NCBI RefSeq assembly: GCF_002834145.1
Contig: NZ_PHNT01000021.1
Location: 1 to 39,641 of the forward strand
Length of the DNA stretch: 39,641 nt
Source: Roseovarius salinarum
GTDB lineage: Bacteria; Pseudomonadota; Alphaproteobacteria; Rhodobacterales; Rhodobacteraceae
Reading direction: 5' to 3'
Shown in pieces: positions 26,741 to 36,241 of this stretch (the stretch's first letter is position 1; each line of letters begins with the position of its first letter). Position numbers and translations under genes: made by a program. Below the pieces are notes generated by a model that was given only the letters and a program-made list of their open reading frames with translations, ran no database searches and was not told where the DNA came from.

Positions 26741-27046
26741 GTCGTAGGCTTAGCGCATTCGGGGAACAAACGCAGCCCACAGAAAGGACAGGGTGCGACA
26801 TGCGGTCACGTCTTCGTGAGCGTCTATGGGGCTTTCGGGCAGCCTGTGCGCTTGCATTAGAGAATGTATAGAAATTCAGCCTTCTGAATTTCGGCCACAA
26901 AACCAATAACTTAAAAGGATAAGTGGCAGCCCGTAGGGGATTCCCGAAATGAGCCCAAGTGATTGATTTTACGCGCGCTGGTGTCCCACGTCATTGGTGC
27001 CGACTTAGTGATTGACTTGGTACGTTGGCCACTTTGGTTTCCTTGT
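26741..27046. other. AT-richer intergenic region
   Basis: About 306 bases with no convincing gene, clearly lower in GC than the flanks, especially 26850-26990. It holds a perfect hairpin (separate entry) and presumably the promoter of the 204-residue gene. It appears to share a foreign origin with that gene. No tRNA, integrase or clear duplicated attachment site was found. Confidence 0.5.
26871..26892. repeat. Perfect 9-bp inverted repeat
   Basis: GAAATTCAG-cctt-CTGAATTTC forms a perfect hairpin 130 bases upstream of the unknown minus-strand gene. There is no T-tract, so an operator or recombination site is as likely as a terminator. Confidence 0.7.
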
Positions 27047-28126
27047 TCAGGAACAGGTACAGTCGGGCAGCAGCGCGGTTTCCCAGCCGCGCAGCTCGGG
27101 GCGCACCAGCGTCATGCTGCCGTCGGGCTCCAGTGCATCGGGGAAAAGTTCCGCCATCTCGGCCACCAGATCGGCGTCGCCGTCGCGCCGGATCGTGCTG
27201 CCGGGAAAGAAGCTTTCCGACCACATCCCGTCGGCGAGCAGCACCTCGTGGTCCTCGAGGAAAAGGTGGAAATAGGTAACGCTGTCGGCCCGGTCGTCGC
27301 GCCTGATACCGGCGCGGCCGGCAAGGTGCTTTGCCTTGGCGAAGGTTTCCGGCAGTCCGAAATAGAGTTCGCTGCGCGGAGTCGCGATCAGGACGCGGTG
27401 CTGGGGCGAGAGCCAGGTCCGCCGCGCCGGTATGCCGGGGGCGAGGCTGTCGGGCTCGAACCGGATGGGGCGCAGATGGGGTGCATCGCGCAGCGCGGCC
27501 CCCGACAGGCGCCGGCGGGCGACCCCGCGCAGCGTCCTCGGCCCGTTGTCGCGTGTCATGACGCGGTCGCCGGTCTGCAGCGTCTCGATCGGGCGCGGGC
27601 CGGACGGCGTCTCGATCAGGGTGCCCGCCGTGAAGCAGGGCACGCCGTCGGAGTACTGCAACTCCTGCGTGTTGTTGCCGGGAAGGGCGAAGAGGTCGGT
27701 GTTGTCGACGACGGTCAACTCCTCCCCGCGCGGCGGGACGTTGCCGCCCTCGAAGGTCAGGCCGACGACGTTCTCGTAGCCGGTGCCGTCTCCGTCCTCC
27801 ACCTCCACGGCCCAGGCGAAGTAGTTGTTGCCGTCGGAGTCCTGAAGCGTGATTCGGTACTCGGACTCGACGTTCGTGCCGGCGCCGTAGGTGGTGCCGT
27901 CGATCGTCGTGGCGTTGGAGAGTGTCTGCGCCTCGCTGTCCTCGAAATAGTCGGCGCGCCCGGCACTGTCGTCGAGCGTGACCTCCTGGAAATCCGCGGC
28001 CGTGTCCAGCGTGATGGAGCCCAGATGCGACCCCTCTCCCTGCGATGTCTGCCCGAGCGTCGTCGGGTTGCCGCTCGTGTCCGTCGCGGTGATCCCCGCG
28101 GCGCTGATCATCTGTATGCTCGGCAT
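27047..28126 (-). CDS. Hint-domain (hedgehog/intein) protein
   Basis: A 359-residue protein. Residues 1-160 are acidic and rich in Asp, Thr and Gly (LDTAADFQEVTLDDSAG, EVEDGDGTGYENV), resembling secreted or cell-surface repeats. The Hint domain starts at Cys164 (PCFTAGTLIETPSGPRPIETL) and continues through TGDRVMTRD and LSPQHRVLI, with the conserved His near residue 260. Such proteins are abundant in Rhodobacterales. The Hint unit may self-cleave, but the C-terminal Asn/His block of inteins is not evident and the end ALLPDCTCS is short. No classic signal peptide is present; type I secretion is plausible. The ATG at 28126 has GGGCAGG upstream. Confidence 0.82.
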   Translation of the reverse strand: MPSIQMISAAGITATDTSGNPTTLGQTSQGEGSHLGSITLDTAADFQEVTLDDSAGRADYFEDSEAQTLSNATTIDGTTYGAGTNVESEYRITLQDSDGNNYFAWAVEVEDGDGTGYENVVGLTFEGGNVPPRGEELTVVDNTDLFALPGNNTQELQYSDGVPCFTAGTLIETPSGPRPIETLQTGDRVMTRDNGPRTLRGVARRRLSGAALRDAPHLRPIRFEPDSLAPGIPARRTWLSPQHRVLIATPRSELYFGLPETFAKAKHLAGRAGIRRDDRADSVTYFHLFLEDHEVLLADGMWSESFFPGSTIRRDGDADLVAEMAELFPDALEPDGSMTLVRPELRGWETALLPDCTCS

Positions 28127-28326
28127 GGCACCTGCCCGTTACTATTTTTCTACTGCCCTCGATTTCTGTTCCAAGGAATTGTGGCAGCAATTTGGTATCC
28201 GAGGAGTAAACCACGCTTGGACGCGTCAGGGACATCCGCCGGTCCACAGATCGCATGACCCGGAAAGCGGTGGAAGGTTGGTACCCGGCCACCGTTTGCG
28301 CCTGAGCTGTTCAGGAAACGGCCGGA

Positions 28327-28848
28327 CTACCTTCCGGGATGCGACATCTGATGTGGCAGCTTCACCAAGTTCGTCGGCGTGGAATGGGATGACGCCGAGG
28401 CCTGCACCGGTGTCGACCAATGTGAGATCGGGGCCGGCTGCCCGAGAAAGAAACCTTGCGCATGGGTCGCGCCGAGCTCCTGCGCAAGGTCGAGTTGCGC
28501 CTGCGTGTCGATGCCTTCCACCACCGTTGCCGCGTCGCTGACAAGGCCCACGTCGATGATGCCGTTGAGGATATCGCGGTCGCGCCGCGTATTGAATGCT
28601 GCATTTATGAAATGCCGGTCGATCTTGACGAAATCCACCGGCACCCGTTGCAGGCGTTCCAGCGTCGATTGGCCGATGCCGAAATCGTCCAGCGCAATTC
28701 GCACGCCGCGCTCACGCAACTCTGCGACGGCACGGGCAACGGCATCGCCTTCGCGATCCACGATGGCTTCCACCAGTTCCAGGATGATCCGATCATGCGG
28801 GATGTCGCCCACGATCGTGTTGATCCAGCTCAGCCCCTTGTGCGCCAC
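28327..28848 (-). pseudogene. Truncated and frameshifted EAL-domain fragment
   Basis: The C-terminal half of a cyclic-di-GMP phosphodiesterase (EAL) domain: RIILELVEA, then the loop-6 motif LDDFGIGQSTLERL, KIDRHFI and VVEGIDTQAQLDL, ending with GFFLGQP. The catalytic EAL sequence itself and the first half are missing. The frame opens with a GTG inside the domain. About 30-60 bases further upstream the neighbouring frame reads AVAFNISSAFIEKW, the preceding conserved strand, so a frameshift lies near 28850. Upstream of about 28930 the domain is lost. Almost certainly non-functional. It sits between the Hint gene and the divergent cox operon. Confidence 0.75.
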
Positions 28849-28996
28849 TTTTCAATAAAGGCGCTGGAGATGTTGAAGGCAACTGCCGTGCCACGTTCCC
28901 GCTTGGCCGATGGCGGAGGACCGACGCGATAGCCTCTTGCCCCGTGTTCATCGCGTCGTTTTTCGATAGTTTGCATGTCGGGAGGATCACTGACCC

Positions 28997-30199
28997 ATGC
29001 TGGAGTATAGCCACGATAGCGTGTTCGTGCTTGCGTCGCTCGCGATCGCGCTTATGGCCGGGTTCTCGGGCCTGTCGCTGACCCGGGGCATCTCGGCCCT
29101 GGACGACACGCGGCGCCGCATCGTCATCTCGATCGCGGCCGTCATCCTGGGGTGGGGCATATGGTCGATGCACTTCGTCGCGATGCTGGGCCTGGAGCTT
29201 CCGGTGCTGTTCTACTACGACGCGCTGACGACGATGATCTCGGCTTTGACGGCGATCCTGATCGCGGGCCTGGCGTTGCTTGTCCTGCACACCGGGCGGC
29301 GCACGACGGGCAAGATCGTGCTGGCCGGCGGGATCATCGGGATCGGGATCCCGGTGATGCATTATATCGGGATGTCGGGGATCGAGCTGTGCCAGCCGGT
29401 CTATTCCGTTTCAGGGGTGGCGCTGGCCTTTGCGGTCTCGATGGTCCTGGGGGTGACGTCGGTCTTCGCGTGCTATTCGCATCGCAGCCATGTCAACATC
29501 CTGGTCGGCACGTTGGGATTCGGGCTGGCGGTGTTCACGGTTCATTTCGTGGCGATGTGGGGCACCGGGTTCCGGGCGTCACCGCCCAGCGACGGGGTCG
29601 GGCTCGTGATGGGCAACGACATCCTGGCCTTCGGCGTGACGCTGTCGGCGTTCGTGCTGTCGGGGGGCTTCCTGTTGTCCGGCGCCAGCTTCGTCGAAAG
29701 CCTGTCGCGGCGCGGCAGCGATGGCGGCGCCCCGGCGATGGCCGAGCCGGACGAGGCGCCTGGCCCGCCGCCGGCCGCGCCGGACCCGTTGCCTGCCCCG
29801 GTCGCGGTCGAGGGCGTGGCGCCCGCGGCGCCCGCGCCCGCGGGGCCCGATGGCGTCAGCCCCGGCATCACGCGACTGCCCTATGAGCAGAACGCCCAGA
29901 CGCATTTCGTCAAGCCGCACGACGTCCTGGCGGTGCGGGCAGAGGGGCGGTACACGCTTGTCTACACCGCCGACGAGAAGTTGTTCTGCCCGTGGTCGAT
30001 CTCAGAGGTCGCGCGCCGGATTCCCGACAGCGTCCTGACACGCACCCATCGCAGTTACCTGGTCAACCTTGACCGCGTCAGCACCTTCGAGCGGAAGAAG
30101 GATACCGGCGTTTGCCATTTCGACGCGGCGCCCGCGCTCGAGAAGGTGCCCGTCAGCCGGTCGCATCTGGCCGAGGTGCGCGACCGGTTGGGGCTGTAG
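28997..30199 (+). CDS. coxC: CoxC-type MHYT-LytTR membrane regulator
   Basis: A 400-residue predicted CO-responsive regulator. The N-terminal half is an MHYT sensor with seven membrane helices and three repeats of the motif: WSMHFVAM (His59), VMHYIGM (His122) and TVHFVAMW (His183). Such His/Met motifs may bind copper and sense diatomic gases. A Pro/Ala-rich linker, about 240-300, joins it to a C-terminal LytTR DNA-binding domain (about 300-400: RAEGRYTLVYTADEKLFC, RTHRSYLVNLDRV). This layout is that of CoxC and CoxH in CO-oxidising bacteria. It directly precedes coxM, as in known cox clusters. The ATG at 28997 has GGGAGGAT upstream. Confidence 0.87.
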   Translation: MLEYSHDSVFVLASLAIALMAGFSGLSLTRGISALDDTRRRIVISIAAVILGWGIWSMHFVAMLGLELPVLFYYDALTTMISALTAILIAGLALLVLHTGRRTTGKIVLAGGIIGIGIPVMHYIGMSGIELCQPVYSVSGVALAFAVSMVLGVTSVFACYSHRSHVNILVGTLGFGLAVFTVHFVAMWGTGFRASPPSDGVGLVMGNDILAFGVTLSAFVLSGGFLLSGASFVESLSRRGSDGGAPAMAEPDEAPGPPPAAPDPLPAPVAVEGVAPAAPAPAGPDGVSPGITRLPYEQNAQTHFVKPHDVLAVRAEGRYTLVYTADEKLFCPWSISEVARRIPDSVLTRTHRSYLVNLDRVSTFERKKDTGVCHFDAAPALEKVPVSRSHLAEVRDRLGL

Positions 30200-30344
30200 C
30201 GGGCGGTTCTGCGGGTGCGAACGCTGTTCATGCGCGCAGGTCGCATTTCGTGACAAGGAGTGGCGCGCTCGTTCACGGCGCGTGGTCCGGGCAGGTCTTC
30301 CTTCGCACCATCCTCTCCCAGGAAACTTGCGGAGGGAGGAGCCC
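30200..30344 (+). promoter_or_regulatory. coxM upstream region with repeated GTTC elements
   Basis: 145 bases separate coxC and coxM. GTTC elements in similar context occur at 30206, 30226 and 30271, the first two exactly 20 bases apart. The pairs GTTCATGCGCG and GTTCACGGCGCG are alike. LytTR proteins bind direct repeats about two turns apart, so this may be a CoxC site. The ribosome site GGAGGGAGGAG precedes coxM. Confidence 0.35.
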
Positions 30345-31199
30345 ATGATACCCGGGGCGTTCGAATACTACCGTCCCCAGAGCGTACCGGAGGCGGTGTC
30401 GCTGCTGGGAACGCATGGCGACGACGCGCGCGTCGTGGCGGGCGGACACAGCCTGATCCCGATGATGAAACTGCGCATGGCCGATGTGCCTCACCTGATC
30501 GACCTTCAGGGGTTGTCGGACCTGAGTGGAATCTCGGTCGAGGACGGGCAGGTGCGGCTGGGGGCGTTGGTCACCCAGTCCGAGATCGTGTCCAGTGATG
30601 CGCTGGCGCAGGCGGCGCCCATCCTGCGCGAAACGGCGATGCTGATCGCCGACCCGCAGGTGCGCAACATGGGCACCGTCGGTGGCAATGTGGCCAACGG
30701 CGATCCCGGCAACGACATGCCGGCGCTGATGCAATGCCTGGATGCCGAGTTCGACCTGGTCGGACCGGGTGGCGCGCGCGCAGTGAAGGCGCGCGACTTC
30801 TACATCGCCGCCTACATGACAGAGCGAGAGGATGACGAGATCCTGACCGGGATGCGTTTCGCGGTGCAAACGGGCGGCTGGGCCTATGAGAAGCAGAAGC
30901 GCAAGATCGGCGATTACGCGACAGCGGCAGCCGCGGTGCAGTTGACGAAAGAGGGCGGCAAGGTCGCGACCGCCGCGATCGCGATGACCAACCTGTCGGA
31001 TGTGCCGGCCTTTTCCGAGGCCGCCGGCGCCGCGTTGATCGGAACCGACTGCGACGACGCGGCCATCAAAGCTGCCGTCGACGCCATGCAGGGCGATATC
31101 GAGCCCAGCGAGGACAATCGCGGCCCTGTCGAATTCAAGCGGCATGTGGCCGGCGTGATGCTGAGCCGGGCCGTCAAGCGCGCCTGGTCGCGCGCCTGA
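30345..31199 (+). CDS. coxM: CO dehydrogenase medium subunit (FAD)
   Basis: Flavoprotein subunit of aerobic Mo-Cu CO dehydrogenase, 284 residues. The FAD-binding motifs AGGHSL (about 32-37) and [17 protein letters not shown] (from about 111) match CoxM, and the segment [20 protein letters not shown] is typical of the C-terminal half. It passes electrons from the iron-sulfur subunit to the quinone or cytochrome chain. It is the first structural gene, in order M-S-L, and lies 19 bases before coxS. The strong Shine-Dalgarno and start ATG at 30345 fix the N-terminus at [13 protein letters not shown]. Confidence 0.95.
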   Translation: MIPGAFEYYRPQSVPEAVSLLGTHGDDARVVAGGHSLIPMMKLRMADVPHLIDLQGLSDLSGISVEDGQVRLGALVTQSEIVSSDALAQAAPILRETAMLIADPQVRNMGTVGGNVANGDPGNDMPALMQCLDAEFDLVGPGGARAVKARDFYIAAYMTEREDDEILTGMRFAVQTGGWAYEKQKRKIGDYATAAAAVQLTKEGGKVATAAIAMTNLSDVPAFSEAAGAALIGTDCDDAAIKAAVDAMQGDIEPSEDNRGPVEFKRHVAGVMLSRAVKRAWSRA

Positions 31200-31218
31200 A
31201 CCGGGAGGAGAGCAAGCC

Positions 31219-31704
31219 ATGACAGAGATTACGCTGACCGTGAACGGCGAGGCCCGCACGATCGAGGTCGATCCGCGCGAGCTTCTGATCCACACGCTGC
31301 GCGAACGGCTGAACCTGACCGGTGCGCATATCGGTTGCGAAACCAGCCATTGCGGCGCCTGCACCGTCGATCTCGGCGGCAAGTCGGTGAAGTCCTGCAC
31401 CGTTTTCGCCGTGCAGGCGGAGGGGGCCGAGATCACGACCATCGAAGGCGTGGCCACCCCCGAGGGGATGCACGTCCTGCAGGAGATGTTCCGTGAGCAT
31501 CACGGCCTGCAATGCGGGTTCTGCACGCCCGGCATGATCACCCGGGCCTGGCGGCTTTTGCAGGACAACCCGAACCCCAGCGAGGAAGAGGTGCGTTTCG
31601 GCATGTCCGGCAATCTGTGCCGGTGCACCGGCTACCAGAACATCGTCAAGGCCGTGCTGGCCGCGGCGGACGAGATGAACGCGGCGAAGGAGGCGGCGCA
31701 ATGA
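31219..31704 (+). CDS. coxS: CO dehydrogenase small subunit (2 x [2Fe-2S])
   Basis: Iron-sulfur subunit, 161 residues. The plant-ferredoxin-type cluster ligands are Cys40, 45, 48 and 60 ([23 protein letters not shown]). The second cluster's are Cys99, 102, 134 and 136 ([10 protein letters not shown] and NLCRCTGY). All eight are present. The ATG at 31219 follows GGGAGGAG, and the stop overlaps the coxL start (ATGA). Length and spacing are those of CoxS and of the small subunits of xanthine-oxidase-family enzymes. Confidence 0.95.
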   Translation: MTEITLTVNGEARTIEVDPRELLIHTLRERLNLTGAHIGCETSHCGACTVDLGGKSVKSCTVFAVQAEGAEITTIEGVATPEGMHVLQEMFREHHGLQCGFCTPGMITRAWRLLQDNPNPSEEEVRFGMSGNLCRCTGYQNIVKAVLAAADEMNAAKEAAQ

Positions 31705-34115
31705 AGGATTTCGAGGATCGCGAACAGCGCACGGCAGCGCTGAAGGGGCTGGGATGCTCGCGCAAGCGGGTCGAGGACGCGCGCTTTACCCAGGGCAAGG
31801 GTAATTACATCGACGACGTGACACTGCCGGGCATGTTGTTCGGGGATTTCGTGCGCTCGCCCCACGCCCATGCCAGGATCAAGAGCATCGACACCGAGGC
31901 GGCGATGAAGGTGCCGGGCGTCGTGGCGGTGTTGACCGCCGCCGATCTCGAGCCGCTGGGCCTGCACTGGATGCCCACCCTGGCCGGCGACAAGCAGATG
32001 GTGCTGGCCGATGGCAAGGTACTGTTCCAGGGTCAGGAGGTCGCCTATGTCGTGGCCGAGGATCGCTATGCCGCGGCCGACGGCGTCGAGGCGGTCGAGG
32101 TCGAGTACGAGGACCTGGAGGTCATCACCGACCCGTTCAAATCGCTGGAGTCGGATGTCGTGCTGCGCGAGGATCTCGAGGCCGGCGCCGACGGTGCCCA
32201 CGGTCCGCGGCGGCATCACAACCACATCTTCCTTTGGGAGGAAGGCGACAAGGACGCCACGGCCCAGGCCATCGGCGAGGCCGAGGTCGTGGCCGAGGAA
32301 ATGGTCTATTACCACCGCACGCACCCGTGCCCGCTGGAGACCTGCGGGTGCGTCGCCAGCATGGACAAGATCAACGGCAAGCTGACCCTCTGGGGCACGT
32401 TCCAGGCGCCCCATGTCGTGCGCACCGTCGCCAGCCTTCTGTCCGGCATCGAAGAGCACAACATCCGCGTCATCTCGCCCGATATCGGCGGCGGATTCGG
32501 CAACAAGGTCGGCGTGTATCCCGGTTATATCTGCTCGATCGTCGCCTCGATCGTCACCGGCAAGCCGGTGAAATGGGTCGAGGACCGGATGGACAACCTG
32601 ATGTCCACCGCCTTCGCCCGTGATTACTGGATGAAGGGCAAGATCGCGGCCACGAAGGAAGGCAAGATCACCGCGCTCGACTGTCACGTGACGGCCGATC
32701 ACGGGGCCTTCGACGCCTGTGCCGACCCAACGAAGTTTCCCGCCGGCTTCTTTCACATATGCACCGGTAGCTATGACATCCCCGCGGCCTATGTCGGGGT
32801 CGATGGCGTCTACACGAACAAGGCCCCGGGCGGCGTGGCCTACCGGTGTTCGTTCCGGGTGACGGAAGCGGCCTATTTCATCGAGCGGATGATCGAGATT
32901 CTGGCCATCGAGCTGGGCATGGACGCGGCCGAGTTGCGGCGCATCAACTTCATCAAGCCCGAGCAGTTCCCCTATACCTCGGCGCTGGGCTGGGAATACG
33001 ATTCCGGCGATTACCACACCGCCTGGGACAAGGCGTTGAAGGCGGTCGATTACGACGGTCTGCGCCGAGAGCAGGCCGAGCGGGTCGAGGCGTTCAGGCG
33101 TGGCGAAACCCGCAAACTCCTGGGCATCGGGCTGACCCACTTCACCGAGATCGTGGGTGCGGGGCCGGTCAAGAACTGCGACATCCTGGGGATGGGCATG
33201 TTCGATAGCTGCGAGATCCGGATTCACCCCACGGGATCGGCCATCGCGCGGCTGGGCACGATCAGCCAGGGGCAGGGCCACGCCACGACCTTCGCGCAGA
33301 TCCTGGCCAGCGAGGTCGGTCTGCCGGCCGACTCGATCACCATCGAAGAGGGCGATACCGACACCGCGCCCTACGGGCTGGGCACCTACGGGTCGCGCTC
33401 GACCCCGGTGGCGGGGGCGGCCACGGCCATGGCGGGACGCAAGATCCGCGCCAAGGCGCAGATGATCGCCGCCTACCTGCTCGAGGTGCACGACGACGAC
33501 GTCGAATGGGATGTTGACCGTTTCGTCGTCAAGGGGGCCCCGGAACGGTTCAAGACCATGAAGGACGTGGCATATGCCGCCTACAACCAGCCAATTCCGG
33601 GGGTCGAACCGGGCCTGGAAGCCGTCAGCTACTACGACCCGCCGAACATGACCTATCCTTTCGGTGCCTATATCTGCGTGATGGAGATCGACGTGGATAC
33701 CGGCGAATGGGAGGTCCGGCAGTTCTACGCGCTTGACGATTGCGGCACCCGTATCAACCCGATGGTGATCGAGGGGCAGGTTCACGGCGGTCTGACCGAG
33801 GCGCTGGCCATCGCGATGGGCCAGGAAATCGCCTATGACAAGATCGGCAATGTCAAGACCGGCACATTGATGGATTTCTTCCTGCCGACCACGTGGGAAA
33901 CGCCCAACTACACCTCGGACTACACCGAAACGCCCAGCCCGCATCACCCGATCGGCGCCAAGGGCGTGGGCGAAAGCCCGAACGTCGGCGGGGTGCCGGC
34001 CTTCTCGAACGCCGTGCATGACGCCTTCCGGGCGTTCGGGTTGCGGCAGAGCCACATGCCGCACGACCATTGGCGTATCTGGAAGACCGCGAACAACCTG
34101 GGCCTGCACGGCTGA
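31701..34115 (+). CDS. coxL: CO dehydrogenase large subunit, form I (Mo-Cu active site)
   Basis: Catalytic subunit, 804 residues, oxidising CO to CO2 at a Mo-S-Cu centre. The form I active-site loop AYRCSFR is present, with the copper-binding Cys at 383 (Cys388 in Oligotropha). The active-site Glu758 lies in [11 protein letters not shown] (Glu763 in Oligotropha). The same 5-residue offset at both sites indicates collinearity. Other segments are [16 protein letters not shown] and [15 protein letters not shown] (cofactor binding). It is not the form II type, which carries AYRGAGR. The ATG at 31701 overlaps the coxS stop, and a longer open frame upstream is spurious. It should assemble with CoxM and CoxS as a dimer of heterotrimers on the inner side of the membrane. 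Confidence 0.97.
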   Translation: MKDFEDREQRTAALKGLGCSRKRVEDARFTQGKGNYIDDVTLPGMLFGDFVRSPHAHARIKSIDTEAAMKVPGVVAVLTAADLEPLGLHWMPTLAGDKQMVLADGKVLFQGQEVAYVVAEDRYAAADGVEAVEVEYEDLEVITDPFKSLESDVVLREDLEAGADGAHGPRRHHNHIFLWEEGDKDATAQAIGEAEVVAEEMVYYHRTHPCPLETCGCVASMDKINGKLTLWGTFQAPHVVRTVASLLSGIEEHNIRVISPDIGGGFGNKVGVYPGYICSIVASIVTGKPVKWVEDRMDNLMSTAFARDYWMKGKIAATKEGKITALDCHVTADHGAFDACADPTKFPAGFFHICTGSYDIPAAYVGVDGVYTNKAPGGVAYRCSFRVTEAAYFIERMIEILAIELGMDAAELRRINFIKPEQFPYTSALGWEYDSGDYHTAWDKALKAVDYDGLRREQAERVEAFRRGETRKLLGIGLTHFTEIVGAGPVKNCDILGMGMFDSCEIRIHPTGSAIARLGTISQGQGHATTFAQILASEVGLPADSITIEEGDTDTAPYGLGTYGSRSTPVAGAATAMAGRKIRAKAQMIAAYLLEVHDDDVEWDVDRFVVKGAPERFKTMKDVAYAAYNQPIPGVEPGLEAVSYYDPPNMTYPFGAYICVMEIDVDTGEWEVRQFYALDDCGTRINPMVIEGQVHGGLTEALAIAMGQEIAYDKIGNVKTGTLMDFFLPTTWETPNYTSDYTETPSPHHPIGAKGVGESPNVGGVPAFSNAVHDAFRAFGLRQSHMPHDHWRIWKTANNLGLHG

Positions 34116-34178
34116 CATGACCCCCGGGGGTGCGCGCTGCAGCCCGCGCCCCCGGACGCAACCGACGGGGTTTCCACG

Positions 34179-35060
34179 ATGAGCTTCCGCGACCTCCAGA
34201 CCGACCTGGCTCGCACCGGGTATGTCGCGCCCGACGACCTGGCAATGGCGCTGTTCCTGGCCCTGCGGCTGGGCCGCCCGCTGCTGCTGGAAGGGCCGGC
34301 CGGTGTCGGCAAGACCGCCGTCGCCGGCGCGCTGGCCGATCTGCGCGGCACGCGATTGATCCGGCTGCAGTGCTACGAGGGCCTCGACGCGACCCACGCC
34401 ATCTACGAGTGGAACTACCAGAAACAGCTCCTGGCGATCCGCGCCGCGGCCGAATTTCATGACGGTGAATCGGGTGTCGCGGTCGAACAGCGCATCTTTT
34501 CGCGCGACTACCTGATGGAACGGCCGCTCCTTCAGGCGATCACACAGGATACGCCACCGGTGTTGCTTATCGACGAAATCGACCGCGCCGACGAGGAATT
34601 CGAGGCCTACCTGCTGGAGGTTCTGGACAATTACCAGATCACCGTGCCCGAATTGGGCACGATCCGCGCGACCGCGCGCCCGATCGTGATCCTGACGGCG
34701 AACGGCACCCGCGACCTTTCGGACGCCCTGCGCCGGCGCTGCCTGTATGCCACAATCCCGTTTCCCGGCCGTGAGACCGAACTGGCCATCCTCAAGGCGC
34801 GCAATCCGGAGGTCGAGGCGCGCCTCGCCGGCCAGATCGTCGCCTTCGTCCAGAAACTGCGCGAAGAGGATCTCGAGAAAGTTCCGGGCATCGCCGAGAC
34901 GCTGGATTTCGCCGCGGCGCTGGCCGGGCTGGGTCTGGCCGACCTGACGGAGGATCCCGACGCGCTGGTGGCCAGCCTGGCCACCTTGTTGAAAACCGAA
35001 ACCGATCGCGCTGCCGTCCCGCTCGAGGTGGCCGCGCGCCTGGCGGGTCGCGCGGCATGA
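34179..35060 (+). CDS. coxD: MoxR-type AAA+ ATPase CoxD
   Basis: A 293-residue AAA+ chaperone of the MoxR family. The Walker A motif is GPAGVGKT at 39-46, Walker B LLIDEID at 129-135, and sensor 1 is near ILTANGTRDLSDALRRRC. CoxD is needed for building the Mo-Cu-S active centre of CoxL, probably for sulfur insertion, working with the VWA protein CoxE. It begins 63 bases after coxL and overlaps the coxE start (ATGA). Confidence 0.92.
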   Translation: MSFRDLQTDLARTGYVAPDDLAMALFLALRLGRPLLLEGPAGVGKTAVAGALADLRGTRLIRLQCYEGLDATHAIYEWNYQKQLLAIRAAAEFHDGESGVAVEQRIFSRDYLMERPLLQAITQDTPPVLLIDEIDRADEEFEAYLLEVLDNYQITVPELGTIRATARPIVILTANGTRDLSDALRRRCLYATIPFPGRETELAILKARNPEVEARLAGQIVAFVQKLREEDLEKVPGIAETLDFAAALAGLGLADLTEDPDALVASLATLLKTETDRAAVPLEVAARLAGRAA

Positions 35061-36241
35061 GTCGCGTCACGCGCTTTGCCGCCCGCGATCCGGGGCCTGC
35101 CGCGCGCATGGCGGGGTTCATGGCCCACCTGCGCGGCAACGGTTTCGCGCTGGGCGTCGCCGAGACCGCGTTGGCGCAGGCGGCGCTGACGGAGCTTGAC
35201 GCCCTCGATCCAGAGACGGCGCGGCTGGCGTTGAAGTGCGTCTGCACCGGCCGGGCCGAGGACGCCACCCGGTTCGACGCTGCCTTCGACGCCTATTGGC
35301 TGAATGCCGGCCGTGTCCGCCCCCGCGCCGTGCCGAAGCCGGCCGATGCGGCCGCCGCGCGCGGTCGCAACAGCCGCACCGATCACCAGGACGAGAGTGC
35401 GGCGCCCGGCAAACGGCACGCCCCCGACGACGGCGCCGGGGATGCGGCCGGGGCAGGGGACACCGGCCGGCTGCAGGCGGTGCAGGCCGGCCACCTGCGC
35501 AGCCGCGACTTGCGCGAGCTGGTGTCGCCCGGGGACATCCGCGCCGCCGAGACTGTCGCCCGGCGGTTGGGCGCGGCTCTGCGTGACCGTCGCTCGCGCC
35601 GAAGCCGTGCCGATCGCCGTGGGGCGCGCCTGGATTTTCGTCGCACCCTGCGTTCCAGCCTGTCGACCGGCGGCGAGCCTCTGCGCCTGCATAACCGCGC
35701 CCGGCCCGACCGCCCGGTGCGACTGGTGACATTGTGCGACATGTCGGGCTCGATGATCCGCTATGCCCGGCCGTATCTCGCCTTCCTGTCGGGATTGATG
35801 CGGGCCGACCCGGATACCGACGCCTACCTGTTCCACACCCGCCTCGTGCGCATTTCGGACGCCCTGCGCGACCCCGACCCCTTGCGCGCGGTCAACCGGC
35901 TCAGCCTTCTGTCCGAGGGGCTCGGCGGCGGTTCCCGCATCGGCGGAGCGGTGTCCGACTTCGCCCATGGCCCGGCGCGGCGCAGCGTCGGTGGTCGCAC
36001 GGTCGTGATGATCCTGTCGGACGGGTATGACAGCGATCCGCCCGAGGTGCTCGCCGCCGCGCTGGAACGGCTGAAGAAACGCGGCTGCAAGGTCGTCTGG
36101 CTGAATCCGCTGAAGGGCTGGGCGGGCTATGCGCCGGTGGCCCGCGGGATGGCGGCCGCGCTCCCGCACCTCGACCTGTTCCACCCGGCGACCACCCTCG
36201 ACGATCTGGCCGCCCTAGAAAAAGAGCTGACCCGGCTGTGA
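35057..36241 (+). CDS. coxE: VWA-domain protein CoxE
   Basis: A 394-residue maturation factor. The N-terminal helical domain occupies about 1-90. A low-complexity Ala/Asp/Gly-rich linker with charged patches runs about 95-195. The von Willebrand A domain follows, with the MIDAS motif DMSGS (Asp228, Ser230 and Ser232), then VVMILSDGYDSDPPEVL and GCKVVWLNPLKGW. It partners CoxD in inserting copper into the active site. Start and stop overlap both neighbours (ATGA and GTGA), so translation is coupled. Confidence 0.9.
   Translation: MSRVTRFAARDPGPAARMAGFMAHLRGNGFALGVAETALAQAALTELDALDPETARLALKCVCTGRAEDATRFDAAFDAYWLNAGRVRPRAVPKPADAAAARGRNSRTDHQDESAAPGKRHAPDDGAGDAAGAGDTGRLQAVQAGHLRSRDLRELVSPGDIRAAETVARRLGAALRDRRSRRSRADRRGARLDFRRTLRSSLSTGGEPLRLHNRARPDRPVRLVTLCDMSGSMIRYARPYLAFLSGLMRADPDTDAYLFHTRLVRISDALRDPDPLRAVNRLSLLSEGLGGGSRIGGAVSDFAHGPARRSVGGRTVVMILSDGYDSDPPEVLAAALERLKKRGCKVVWLNPLKGWAGYAPVARGMAAALPHLDLFHPATTLDDLAALEKELTRL

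Noticed and set aside
26930..26975. tRNA-like T-arm sequence (CCCGTAGGGGATTCCCG) near the AT-rich segment
   Set aside because: The T-loop consensus is broken and no acceptor or anticodon stem could be folded; no matching copy was seen at the other border.
31632..34460. Minus-strand frame of 942 codons antisense to coxL
   Set aside because: Covers a gene with verified active-site motifs on the plus strand; long antisense frames are expected at this GC content.
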